Assembly: GCA_021160485.1 (NCBI GenBank)
Contig: JAGHCL010000168.1
Coordinates: 1 to 9,591 of the forward strand
Reading direction: 5' to 3'
DNA: 9,591 nt
Source of the DNA: Candidatus Desulfofervidaceae bacterium
GTDB taxonomy: Bacteria > Desulfobacterota > Desulfofervidia > Desulfofervidales > Desulfofervidaceae
Below the pieces are notes generated by a model. The model was not told the origin of the DNA and ran no database searches. It worked only from the letters and a program-made list of their open reading frames with translations. Shown one piece after another: positions 1 to 7,257 of this stretch. Position 1 is the stretch's first letter, and every line of letters begins with the position of its first letter. Made by a program: the position numbers and the translations under genes.

Positions 1-771
1 GTATTATATTATATTAGCCCCCAGATATGGGCCTGGAGACAGCAACGGGTAAAGAAAATTGCGCGTTTAGTGGATGAGATGGCTGTGATTTTACCCTTTG
101 AAAAAGATTTTTACCTTCGTCATGGAGTAAAAGCTACCTTTGTCGGCCATCCTTTATTAGATGTTATGCCTCCATTTCAGACAACAGAAGAACCCATAAT
201 TGGGCTTTTGCCAGGAAGCCGGGTGAGTGAAATAAAACATATTTTGCCAGTTATGCTGCACACAGCAGCGTTGATTCACCGTGAGAGATCTGATTTAAAA
301 TTTATTTTACCCGTAGCCCCGACTTTAAATCCTACCTGGTTAAAGGCATTTGTAAGTAAATATCAACCTGAACTTCCCATTACCTTATGTAAAAATAATT
401 ATAAGGCTATTCAGCGGTGTTGCTTTTTATTAGTTGCTTCAGGAACGGCCACTTTAGAAACGGCCATTTTACTGAAACCTTTTGTAATTATTTATCGGCT
501 TTCGCCCTTAAGCTATATATTGGGAAAGATGTTGGTTAAAGTGCCTTACATTGGTCTGGTCAACTGGGTGGCAGGAAAAAAGATTATTCCTGAGTTTATT
601 CAAGATGAAGCAAGACCGGAGACAATTGCCCAAAGTGTATTAGACACCCTTGCTCATCCAGAAAAAATAAGGCAAATTAAAGAAGATTTAAGTATTATTC
701 GGGCCAACCTAGGTAGCCCAGGGGTGGCACAGCGGGTTGCCCAGATAGCTAAACGGATACTGGAAAGATAA
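1..771 (+). CDS. lpxB: Lipid-A-disaccharide synthase, 5' end missing
   Basis: LpxB is a membrane-associated GT-B glycosyltransferase (family GT19). It joins UDP-2,3-diacylglucosamine to lipid X to make the tetraacyl disaccharide of lipid A. The reading frame is open from base 1 and ends in TAA at 769-771, leaving 256 residues of a family that usually has about 380. Roughly the first 120-130 residues therefore lie upstream of the window. The visible part opens with the typical YYISPQIWAWRQQRVKKIA stretch (bases 7-63). It then shows GLLPGSRVSE (202-231), the nucleotide-sugar-side loop SGTATLE (439-459) and the late KKIIPEFIQDEA segment (about 577-612), all in the family order. The ATG at 70 is internal and not the start. 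msbA follows after one base, so the two genes are almost certainly co-transcribed. In related operons lpxA, lpxI or lpxD lie upstream, which cannot be seen here. Confidence 0.96.
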   Translation, partial: VLYYISPQIWAWRQQRVKKIARLVDEMAVILPFEKDFYLRHGVKATFVGHPLLDVMPPFQTTEEPIIGLLPGSRVSEIKHILPVMLHTAALIHRERSDLKFILPVAPTLNPTWLKAFVSKYQPELPITLCKNNYKAIQRCCFLLVASGTATLETAILLKPFVIIYRLSPLSYILGKMLVKVPYIGLVNWVAGKKIIPEFIQDEARPETIAQSVLDTLAHPEKIRQIKEDLSIIRANLGSPGVAQRVAQIAKRILER

Positions 772-772
772 T

Positions 773-2530
773 ATGCATATCTATCATCGTCTTTTAGAAT
801 GGGTAAAACCTTATTGGTCACGTTTGCTCCTGGCCATGGTGTGTATGCTAATGGTAGCAGGAGCAACTTCAGCTACCGCTTATCTGGTTAAACCTGTTCT
901 GGATAAGATCTTTTTTGAAAAAAATATTCGAATGCTCAAAATATTACCCTTTGTGGTATTACTGGTTTACGCCATTAAAGGTATTTTTGGGTATTTTCAA
1001 ACCTATCTCATGAATTATGTAGGCCAGAGGATTGTAGCCGATTTAAGAGAACGGCTCTATGCCCACATGATTGATTTACCTCTGTCTTACTTTGGAAGAC
1101 ATCATACCGGGGTATTAATGAGTAGGATTATCAATGATGTCAATCTTATTCAGGGTGCTGTTTCGGGTGCTGTTACCAGTTTGCTCTGTGACTCCTTTAC
1201 AGTTCTAGGCCTGATTGGAGTAGTTTTTTACCGTGACTTTAAACTTGCCTGTATCACTATGATTGTATTTCCGCTAGCCATTATGCCGGTAGTAAAAATT
1301 GGGCGCAAACTCAGACAAATTAGCACTTTTTCACAGGAAGAGATGGGAGACCTTTCTACATTAATGCACGAAACCTTTGGTGGGGCACGGATTGTTAAAG
1401 CATTCGGGATGGAAGAGCATGAAAAAGGACGGTTTCATTCCATTAATGATCGGCTTTTTAACTGGTACATGCGTGCGGTCAGCATGCGAGCGATTACCTC
1501 GCCACTGATGGAATTCTTAGGCAGTGTCGGGATAGCGGCTGTTATCTGGTATGGTGGTTATCAGGTGATAAAAGGTACTTCTACCCCGGGTAATTTTTTC
1601 TCCTTCATGGCTGGTGTGCTGATGCTTTACCGCCCGGTGAAGAGTTTAAGTAATGTACATAATACAGTTCAGCAGGGAGTGGCGGCGGCCATTCGTGTTT
1701 TTGAGGTGTTGGATACAGACAAAGAGCCTAAAGAGAAAGGTGGTATTGATTTACCTCCATTTTCCAAACAAATTGTCTATCAACATGTGTATTTTAAATA
1801 TGGAGATGAAGGATCTTGGGTATTAAAAGATGTAAATCTTGAAATCAAGAAAGGTGAAAAAGTGGCCCTGGTGGGACCCAGTGGAGCTGGTAAGACAACT
1901 ATTGCCAATTTACTGCCCCGATTTTACGAACTTAATAAAGGAAAGATTTTAATAGATGGCCATGATATCAGTCAGGTGAATTTAAACTCGCTTCGTAAAC
2001 AAATTGCCATTGTTAGTCAAGACACTATCCTTTTTAATGATACGATTAGAAACAACATTTGCTACGGCCGGCCTGAGGCAACGGAGGAAGAAATCATTGC
2101 CGCGGCCAAGGCGGCCTATGCTTATGACTTTATTCAAAGAATGCCGCAAGGGCTTGATACCTTGGTAGGTGAACGGGGGATGAAACTTTCAGGAGGGGAG
2201 CAACAGCGGCTTTGCATTGCTAGGGCAATTTTGAAAAATGCCCCTATTTTAATTTTAGATGAAGCCACTTCCTTTTTAGATACCGAATCAGAGGCTATCG
2301 TTCAAAAGGCACTGGAAAACTTATTAAAAGATCGCACCGCTTTAATCATTGCCCACCGTCTATCTACAATTAGAAAGGCAGATAAGATTGCTGTTGTCAG
2401 TGATGGTCAGATTGTTGAACAAGGGAAGCATGAAGAGCTCCTGGCTAAGGGTGGACTTTACCGCCGTTTATATGACATGCAATTTAAAGATAAAGATAAA
2501 GTAGTTTATGCCTTTCGCCAATCAAGGTAG
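773..2530 (+). CDS. msbA: Lipid A export ABC transporter, fused permease/ATPase
   Basis: This is a half-size ABC exporter of 585 residues (E. coli MsbA has 582) that works as a homodimer in the inner membrane. It flips core-lipid A to the periplasmic leaflet using ATP. The N-terminal half has six hydrophobic spans, roughly at residues 17-39, 57-79, 133-152, 155-175, 243-265 and 275-295. The nucleotide-binding domain runs from about residue 350. It has Walker A GPSGAGKT (368-375), Q-loop Gln416, signature LSGGEQQR (472-479), Walker B ending in Asp496-Glu497, a D-loop reading SFLD rather than the common SALD, and H-loop His528. All catalytic positions are intact. The start is ATG at 773, one base after the lpxB stop, with GGAAAG at 762-767 as a plausible ribosome binding site. 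The lpxB neighbour supports lipid A export over multidrug export, although the fold alone cannot exclude other lipid or drug substrates. Confidence 0.95.
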   Translation: MHIYHRLLEWVKPYWSRLLLAMVCMLMVAGATSATAYLVKPVLDKIFFEKNIRMLKILPFVVLLVYAIKGIFGYFQTYLMNYVGQRIVADLRERLYAHMIDLPLSYFGRHHTGVLMSRIINDVNLIQGAVSGAVTSLLCDSFTVLGLIGVVFYRDFKLACITMIVFPLAIMPVVKIGRKLRQISTFSQEEMGDLSTLMHETFGGARIVKAFGMEEHEKGRFHSINDRLFNWYMRAVSMRAITSPLMEFLGSVGIAAVIWYGGYQVIKGTSTPGNFFSFMAGVLMLYRPVKSLSNVHNTVQQGVAAAIRVFEVLDTDKEPKEKGGIDLPPFSKQIVYQHVYFKYGDEGSWVLKDVNLEIKKGEKVALVGPSGAGKTTIANLLPRFYELNKGKILIDGHDISQVNLNSLRKQIAIVSQDTILFNDTIRNNICYGRPEATEEEIIAAAKAAYAYDFIQRMPQGLDTLVGERGMKLSGGEQQRLCIARAILKNAPILILDEATSFLDTESEAIVQKALENLLKDRTALIIAHRLSTIRKADKIAVVSDGQIVEQGKHEELLAKGGLYRRLYDMQFKDKDKVVYAFRQSR

Positions 2531-2601
2531 AGGATAGATGATGAATTTAGGATAATGGTTAAAACTAACATTGGACGAACTTTTTGGAGTTATATCGAGA
2601 T

Positions 2602-3294
2602 TTAAGGTTTTAAAAGACTCTTGCGTAACAGCACAATTGCTTCAAATGGATTTAACCCTTTGGGGCAGGCCTCAACGCAATTTAAGATAGCATGGCATTG
2701 CCAAAGACTCGGATGTTGCTTTAGAAACTTCTTCCTTTCCTGTTTGGCTTCATCACGGCTATCCATGACAAAACGACAGGCCTGCAATAAGGCTGTGGGG
2801 CCCAAAAAATGTTTACTTGCCCAGAAAGTGGGACAGGCTGAAGTGCAGGCACCGCAGAAGATACATTCATAAAGACCGTCTAACTTCTTTCTTTCAAGCG
2901 GTGATTGCAATCTTTCCTTGGCTGGGGGTGGAGTCTTGGTAATTAAATATGGCTTAATCGCTTCTATGTTTTGGTAAACTTGGGTCAGGTCTACTACTAG
3001 ATCTCTTATCACCGGGAAGCCGGGCAATGGTTTAATCCTAATTTTACTGGGTAAATCTGCCAGACGTGTCTCACAGGCCAGACGATTCAATCCATTTATA
3101 TTCATAGCACAGGAGCCACAAATTCCATGCCGACAGACCCGTCGATAGGCCAAGGAAGGGTCCTGCTTACTACGAATGGCCTCCAGCGCATCCAGGACCA
3201 CCCAGGTAGAATCACAATGCAATACATATTCCTGCCAATAAGGCCTTTTATCTTTTCCAGGGAAGAAGCGCTGAATAAAGAAGCGTTTTTCCAT
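2602..3294 (-). CDS. sdhB: Succinate dehydrogenase/fumarate reductase iron-sulfur subunit
   Basis: SdhB carries electrons from the flavin of SdhA to the quinone site through three iron-sulfur clusters. It is 230 residues from the ATG at 3294 (E. coli has 238). The N-terminal ferredoxin domain has the [2Fe-2S] cysteines C54, C59, C62 and C74. The C-terminal domain has C144, C147 and C150 plus C210 for [4Fe-4S], and C154, C200 and C206 for [3Fe-4S]. The arrangement CxxCxxCxxxCP, then CHAILNC and CPKGLNP, closely matches E. coli SdhB. The ATG shares one base with the sdhA stop (TGATG). AGAGAGG at 3303-3309 sits eight bases upstream, so this start is preferred over a TTG one codon earlier (3297). 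It is the last gene of the minus-strand operon and converges on msbA. Use as succinate oxidase or fumarate reductase cannot be decided from sequence. Confidence 0.96.
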   Translation of the reverse strand: MEKRFFIQRFFPGKDKRPYWQEYVLHCDSTWVVLDALEAIRSKQDPSLAYRRVCRHGICGSCAMNINGLNRLACETRLADLPSKIRIKPLPGFPVIRDLVVDLTQVYQNIEAIKPYLITKTPPPAKERLQSPLERKKLDGLYECIFCGACTSACPTFWASKHFLGPTALLQACRFVMDSRDEAKQERKKFLKQHPSLWQCHAILNCVEACPKGLNPFEAIVLLRKSLLKP

Positions 3295-5027
3295 CAAAAC
3301 CGCCTCTCTTCTGGCTGAAATTTGGTAATTATCACCGGTTTATAATCTAGCCTATATTCCCGTTCTTTCATAAAGATCAATGTGTGTTTAAGCCAGTTTT
3401 TATCATCCCTTTTAGGAAAGTCAGTGCGACAATGAGCACCGCGGCTTTCGGTGCGGGCTAAGGCCCCTCTCACGATGGCCTCACCCAAATTAAGCATATG
3501 TTTCAATTCTATCGCCTCCTGCAAGGCAAGATTGTAAGAAGAGGGCAGTCCTTTAAGACCGATTTTTTGATAGGCCCTTTTTAATGTCCGAAGAAAATCT
3601 AATTGTTGCTCAAGCTGCCTTTTTTCTCTCAGGATACCACAGTTTCTGGTCATACTTTCCTGTAATGATTCCCGGATTTCTGCCACACTTGTTCTGGCTG
3701 GGTGGTTTAAAAGTGCCTTAATTTCTTCACATCCTGCCTTAATTTGCCTCTCAGGCAGGGGTAAAAAACTTGTTCTTTTTGCCAATTTGGCCATGTGCTT
3801 ACCTGCCCTTCTGCCAAAGACTGCACATTCCATCGTAGAATTGGTGCCCAGACGATTGGCGCCATGAATGGAAACACAGGCACACTCACCAGCGGCAAAA
3901 AGTCCGGGCATAACTGTCTTTTTGCCGTCTGCTAACACTTCACAGTCAACATTCACAGGAATACCCCCCATACTATAATGAGCAGTAGGGGCAACTGGGA
4001 TAGGGCGTTTTTTGGGATCTATACCGGCGAATTTTATAGCCATTTCACGAATTTGAGGTAGTCTTTCTTTTATTGTTTTTTCAGACAAGTGAGTAATATC
4101 TAAATGGACACAAGGTTTACCCTCAATCCCCCGCCCTGCTTTTATCTCTGATTGAATAGCACGACAAACCACATCTCTGGGAGCAAGTTCCATCTTGGCC
4201 GGAGCATAGCGTTTCATGAAACGTTCACCGTCAGCGTTAATAAGATAGCCACCTTCTCCCCTCACCCCCTCACTGATAAGAAACCCCCAGGGATAAAGAC
4301 CAGTAGGATGAAACTGGACAAATTCCATGTCTTCTAAGGGTAATCCGGCCCGTAAAACCATACCCATGCCATCACCGGTATTAATGGCTGAATTAGTGCT
4401 GACTTTAAAAAGCCGGGCATACCCACCAGTAGCCAATAATGTCAATCTAGCGTGGAAAATGTGGGTTTCACCCCCAACCAGCTCCCAGGCCATTACCCCA
4501 CAACAACCTTCATCATGTATCAAAAGATGGGTAACTATAAATTCGTTGTAAAAATTCACTTTATAACGTAAGCACTGGCCAAACAGGGTATGAAGCATGA
4601 CCTGCCCTATTCTATCGGCAGCCAAACAGGCCCGACGTACCGGTGGCCCTTGGCCAAATTTACTGTAGTGCCCACCAAAACAGCGCTGAAGAATCCGGCC
4701 ATCTTCTGTCCGGCTAAAAGGCACACCAATATGCTCTAAAAAATAGGCCGTATCTATGGCTTCCTGACAGAATAGCGCCTGGGCATCTTGGTCTCCCAAA
4801 AAATCACTGCCTTTGACTGTGTCATAAAAGTGCCATTCCCAGCTATCTGGCTCCATATTCCCCAGGGCGGCGGCTGTTCCTCCCTGAGCAGCAATAGAGT
4901 GTGAACGGGTGGGAAATACTTTGGAAATGACAGCCACATCATGGCCTGCTTGGGCCGCTTCAAATGCAGCGGCAAGCCCAGCAATGCCTGCACCAACAAT
5001 GATAATATCGTGTTTGTGAGTTATCAT
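3294..5027 (-). CDS. sdhA: Succinate dehydrogenase/fumarate reductase flavoprotein subunit
   Basis: SdhA is the catalytic FAD subunit that interconverts succinate and fumarate on the cytoplasmic face (unless the complex is inverted). It has 577 residues from ATG 5027 (E. coli has 588). It starts with the Rossmann dinucleotide motif GAGIAG (12-17). The covalent FAD ligand is His43 in [11 protein letters not shown]. Active-site positions are present: His240 in FHPTG, Arg284 in PRDVV, His350 in TAHYSMGG and Arg392 in GANRLG. The Arg/His-rich C-terminal domain is complete. The frame stays open for 58 more codons upstream (to 5201), but that stretch lies inside sdhD and precedes the conserved flavoprotein N-terminus. 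The ATG at 5027 forms a classic ATGA overlap with the sdhD stop, so it is the real start. Translation is probably coupled to sdhD on one side and sdhB on the other. Confidence 0.96.
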   Translation of the reverse strand: MITHKHDIIIVGAGIAGLAAAFEAAQAGHDVAVISKVFPTRSHSIAAQGGTAAALGNMEPDSWEWHFYDTVKGSDFLGDQDAQALFCQEAIDTAYFLEHIGVPFSRTEDGRILQRCFGGHYSKFGQGPPVRRACLAADRIGQVMLHTLFGQCLRYKVNFYNEFIVTHLLIHDEGCCGVMAWELVGGETHIFHARLTLLATGGYARLFKVSTNSAINTGDGMGMVLRAGLPLEDMEFVQFHPTGLYPWGFLISEGVRGEGGYLINADGERFMKRYAPAKMELAPRDVVCRAIQSEIKAGRGIEGKPCVHLDITHLSEKTIKERLPQIREMAIKFAGIDPKKRPIPVAPTAHYSMGGIPVNVDCEVLADGKKTVMPGLFAAGECACVSIHGANRLGTNSTMECAVFGRRAGKHMAKLAKRTSFLPLPERQIKAGCEEIKALLNHPARTSVAEIRESLQESMTRNCGILREKRQLEQQLDFLRTLKRAYQKIGLKGLPSSYNLALQEAIELKHMLNLGEAIVRGALARTESRGAHCRTDFPKRDDKNWLKHTLIFMKEREYRLDYKPVIITKFQPEERRF

Positions 5028-5329
5028 CCAAAAAGTATCCATAAACCTAAAATAGTCAAAACAGTCCCTACGAGCCATAAAATCAGACTTAAAATATGTC
5101 TGAGAATCGGGCTGGCAATGTAATCCTGGCCAACTTGCCAGAATCCATTTAAGGCATGGGAAACACTTAAACCTAAAAGTAAGACATTTAAAAATATCCA
5201 CCCAGGGGAAGAAAGCCTTATGCTCATGTTTTCATAAGTTAAAGGACGGAGATGGCCTGTTGTAAGATGAATAAATAACACTAAAAGTAAGCCAATACCA
5301 CTCAATCTTTGCCAAAGCCAACTAACCAT
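5024..5329 (-). CDS. sdhD: Succinate dehydrogenase membrane anchor subunit, small
   Basis: This is a 101-residue, very hydrophobic protein with three predicted membrane helices (about 3-27, 42-71 and 76-101). It anchors SdhAB in the membrane and would help form the quinone site and bind haem b. It shows the anchor-family signature RLSGIG (8-13) followed by FIHL with His21 on helix 1, and SHALNGF with His58 on helix 2. These two histidines are the likely axial haem ligands. Start ATG 5329 overlaps the end of sdhC by eight bases, and the stop overlaps the sdhA start (ATGA). It resembles sdhC in the same positions (Arg-Leu-Ser-Gly, His, His-Ala-x-Asn-Gly), so the two anchors look like ancient duplicates. 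The D name comes from gene order and the family, and other naming schemes are possible. Confidence 0.87.
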   Translation of the reverse strand: MVSWLWQRLSGIGLLLVLFIHLTTGHLRPLTYENMSIRLSSPGWIFLNVLLLGLSVSHALNGFWQVGQDYIASPILRHILSLILWLVGTVLTILGLWILFG

Positions 5330-5687
5330 ACCACACCGGATAAAGAAAGATTGTACTTAATACAAATGTTAAAATTACTACTCCGATAAATAATTGTTTC
5401 TGCCAACGGCTACCAAAACCAAAATCAATAAGGATAACTCTTACTCCATTGTTTGCGTGATAACAAACTGCTAAAATTAGTAACGACTCCAGCACCTTTA
5501 CAAAGATGTGCTTACGCAGGGCTAAAAAGGCACGAAAGTCCTCAGGACTTTTACCAGAATAAGAAATTACACCCAGGTGTAAACACAAATATAAAACCAA
5601 TCCCAGTCCAGATAGCCGCATCAGCAACCACGCTATCATTCCAGGTTGCCAGCGGTAGGAAAATAGCTGTTTTAAGTATGCCTTCAT
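5322..5687 (-). CDS. sdhC: Succinate dehydrogenase cytochrome b subunit
   Basis: This is a 121-residue membrane anchor with three hydrophobic helices (about 17-42, 62-90 and 96-120). It begins with the GMIAWLLMRLSGLGL segment typical of SdhC, and Ser26 with Arg24 sits where the family has its quinone-site residues. His37 (LHLGV, helix 1) and His77 (CYHANNGVR, helix 2) are candidate haem b ligands. The loop His60 is less likely. ATG 5687 overlaps the radA stop as ATGA, and there is no recognisable Shine-Dalgarno upstream, so its translation probably depends on ribosomes finishing radA. Its TAG stop lies inside the start of sdhD. Together with sdhD it gives four conserved histidines in two short anchors, which suggests a two-haem complex rather than the one-haem E. 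coli form. That is inference. Confidence 0.88.
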   Translation of the reverse strand: MKAYLKQLFSYRWQPGMIAWLLMRLSGLGLVLYLCLHLGVISYSGKSPEDFRAFLALRKHIFVKVLESLLILAVCYHANNGVRVILIDFGFGSRWQKQLFIGVVILTFVLSTIFLYPVWYG

Positions 5688-7051
5688 TGCAACAACATTT
5701 CAAATGCTTCTTCTAATTTAGTTACACCAATTGCTTTTAAGGGTTGCGTTTTAAGATTTTTCAGATTTCCTTGAGGGAGAATACATTTCTTAAATCCCAT
5801 TTTTTGGGCTTCTATTAAACGAATTTCTGATTGTACTACTGCTCTGACCTCACCTGTTAGGCCTACTTCGCCTAAAAATACCCATTCTGGGGCAATGGCC
5901 TTGTTTAAAAGACTAGAAGCGATGGCTGTTACAATGCCCAAATCTGCTGCCGGTTCATCTATCTTTACACCGCCGGCTACATTAAAGAATATATCTTGTG
6001 TGCCTAAATTAAGTCCCACCCTTTTTTCTAAAATTGCCACCAGTAGGTTAAGACGATAAGGGTCAATACCAATACTGGTGCGACGGGGCATAGCAAGAAA
6101 ACTGGGACTAACAAGTGCTTGAAGTTCCACCAAAATAGGACGTGTACCTTCTAAAACAGGCACAACTACTGAACCAGGCACATTAAGGGGACGCTCGGAT
6201 AAAAAAAACTCAGAAGGGTTTTTCACTTCTTTCAAACCGGCATTTCCCATCTCAAAGACACCAATTTCATTAGTAGAACCAAAGCGATTTTTTACGGCCC
6301 GTAATATCCGGTATGGATGGCCTTTTTCTCCTTCAAAGTAAAGCACTGTATCTACCATGTGTTCCAACATCCTAGGGCCGGCAATTGCTCCTTCCTTAGT
6401 AACGTGGCCAATAACAAACATGGCTACATTGGCCGTTTTGGCCAGACGGACTAATAGAGCAGTTACTTCTCTCACCTGAGATACACTCCCCGGGGCCGAG
6501 CTTAAAGTGGAAGTGAACATGGTCTGAATAGAGTCAACTACCACGACTTTTGCCTCAGTCTGTTCAATTGCTTGAAAAACATTTTCTATCTCGTTTTCCG
6601 TTAGGACATAAAGCTCATCGCTGTTGGCTTTGAGTCTTTCTGCCCTGATCTTTATCTGTGTAGCTGATTCTTCACCTGAAACATATAATACTTTTAAGCC
6701 CTGCTGGGCCAGATTAAACAGAACCTGAAGAGTTAAAGTAGACTTGCCAATTCCAGGGGGACCACCGATCAAGATAACTGCGCCAGGGACAATGCCTCCT
6801 CCTAACACTCTGTCTAGTTCTTCCAAGTGTGTGTTTATACGGGGTAAGTGAAGGATATTTATGTGTGTAATCGGCAGGGGAGTTATTTCCCTTTCAGGAG
6901 AAGAAGCCGGTGTGGCTTCTGTTACTCTTTCTTCAACAAAGCTATTCCATTCTCCACAATCAGGGCATTTCCCCAACCACTTAGGAGATACATACCCACA
7001 TTGCTGGCACACAAACCGCACTTTATTAGTCTTGGTAGTTGCTCTAATCAT
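5684..7051 (-). CDS. radA: DNA repair protein RadA (ATPase with Lon-like C-terminal domain)
   Basis: RadA (also called Sms) is a RecA-related DnaB-type motor that assists branch migration in recombination and repair. From ATG 7051 it has 455 residues, the usual size. It has an N-terminal zinc finger (C15, C18, C29, C32), Walker A GGPPGIGKST (96-105), Walker B VVVVDS (169-174) and the RadA-specific KNRFG motif (254-258). A Lon-protease-like domain runs from about residue 275 to the end. Where Lon has its catalytic PSAG, RadA has PAADLG, so the domain is non-proteolytic, as is normal for RadA. The third Walker A residue is Pro, where relatives often have Asp or Asn. The start is uncertain: family alignment favours ATG 7051, but it lacks a Shine-Dalgarno. 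GTG 7114 (476 residues) has a good one and would add 21 residues. The stop overlaps sdhC, making radA the first gene of the operon. Confidence 0.94.
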   Translation of the reverse strand: MIRATTKTNKVRFVCQQCGYVSPKWLGKCPDCGEWNSFVEERVTEATPASSPEREITPLPITHINILHLPRINTHLEELDRVLGGGIVPGAVILIGGPPGIGKSTLTLQVLFNLAQQGLKVLYVSGEESATQIKIRAERLKANSDELYVLTENEIENVFQAIEQTEAKVVVVDSIQTMFTSTLSSAPGSVSQVREVTALLVRLAKTANVAMFVIGHVTKEGAIAGPRMLEHMVDTVLYFEGEKGHPYRILRAVKNRFGSTNEIGVFEMGNAGLKEVKNPSEFFLSERPLNVPGSVVVPVLEGTRPILVELQALVSPSFLAMPRRTSIGIDPYRLNLLVAILEKRVGLNLGTQDIFFNVAGGVKIDEPAADLGIVTAIASSLLNKAIAPEWVFLGEVGLTGEVRAVVQSEIRLIEAQKMGFKKCILPQGNLKNLKTQPLKAIGVTKLEEAFEMLLQ

Positions 7052-7111
7052 ATTCACGGTTCTATAAGTTAACACAAAGATTGTTTTCGTCAATGGAATA
7101 GGAATTTTTCT

Positions 7112-7127
7112 CACTTTTTCACCTTTT
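7112..7127 (-). promoter_or_regulatory. Ribosome binding site and alternative GTG start for radA
   Basis: On the minus strand, AAAAGGTG (7127-7120) is followed by five A and then GTG (7114-7112), in frame with radA. The AGGTGA core pairs with the 3' end of 16S rRNA, and the seven bases between GG and GTG are an ideal spacing. By contrast the ATG at 7051 has no such site. Either RadA carries a short extra N-terminus here, or the site is coincidental and the ATG is used without one. Confidence 0.4.
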
Positions 7128-7159
7128 AACTGTCTCACTGCTCTTCATATTTGGCAAGA

Positions 7160-7178
7160 AAATTAATATTTATAATTT
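7160..7178. repeat. Short AT-only inverted repeat in the lon/radA divergent region
   Basis: Six-base arms AAATTA (7160-7165) and TAATTT (7173-7178) flank a seven-base spacer. The repeat lies upstream of the lon -35 candidate and overlaps the weak radA -10 candidate, so it could be an operator for either gene. With arms made only of A and T in an AT-rich stretch, chance is a serious alternative. It does not resemble the CIRCE element or the HspR inverted repeat. Confidence 0.2.
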
Positions 7179-7197
7179 CGCTGTTCTATCCTTGCAG
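7169..7197 (-). promoter_or_regulatory. Weak sigma-70-like promoter candidate for radA-sdhCDAB
   Basis: Reading the minus strand, CTGCAA (7197-7192) is followed by 17 bases and TATAAA (7174-7169). The -10 matches the consensus at five of six positions and the -35 at only three, so this is a weak call. Initiation here would put the start of the transcript some 45-50 bases before GTG 7114. The -35 box would occupy the same bases as the lon -35 on the other strand. Confidence 0.25.
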
Positions 7198-7220
7198 ATT
7201 AAGAAGGTTGCTGGTATTCT
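7192..7220 (+). promoter_or_regulatory. Sigma-70-like promoter for lon
   Basis: TTGCAG (7192-7197) and TATTCT (7215-7220) are separated by 17 bases, the optimal spacing, and match the consensus at four and five of six positions. Transcription would begin near 7227, leaving a leader of about 30 bases that contains the lon Shine-Dalgarno. I see no sigma-32 type promoter and no CIRCE element, so heat induction of lon is not evident from sequence. Confidence 0.5.
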
Positions 7221-7246
7221 TTTAAAAAATCCGAAAAATTATAACC

Positions 7247-7252
7247 AAGGAG
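7247..7252 (+). promoter_or_regulatory. Strong ribosome binding site of lon
   Basis: AAGGAG is a perfect Shine-Dalgarno core five bases before ATG 7258. It fixes the lon start, because the downstream in-frame ATG codons lack such a site and fall within the conserved N-terminal domain. Confidence 0.75.
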
Positions 7253-7257
7253 TAACC

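Noticed and set aside
654..866. Minus-strand frame spanning the lpxB/msbA junction.
   Set aside because: It lies antisense to two real genes and has no independent support.
2621..5716. Plus-strand open frames opposite the sdh genes (for example 2621-2872, 3127-3318, 4152-4337, 4327-4551, 4941-5123 and 5453-5716).
   Set aside because: Each lies antisense to a well-conserved gene, is short, has no recognisable domain and no ribosome binding site that I could see. They are shadows of the coding strand.
6848..7072. Two overlapping plus-strand frames antisense to the radA N-terminus (6848-7072 and 6861-7067).
   Set aside because: They are complementary to the conserved zinc-finger region of radA and show no protein-like features of their own.
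7061..7093. A second minus-strand promoter for radA: TTGACG (7093-7088) and TATAGA (7066-7061).
   Set aside because: The 21-base spacer is too long for a sigma-70 promoter. It would also make a nearly leaderless transcript at ATG 7051, for which there is no other evidence.
7141..7176. TATAAT at 7171-7176 on the plus strand as a lon -10 box, with TTGGCA at 7151-7156.
   Set aside because: The 14-base spacing is too short, and the TTGCAG/TATTCT pair downstream is better placed relative to the lon ribosome binding site.
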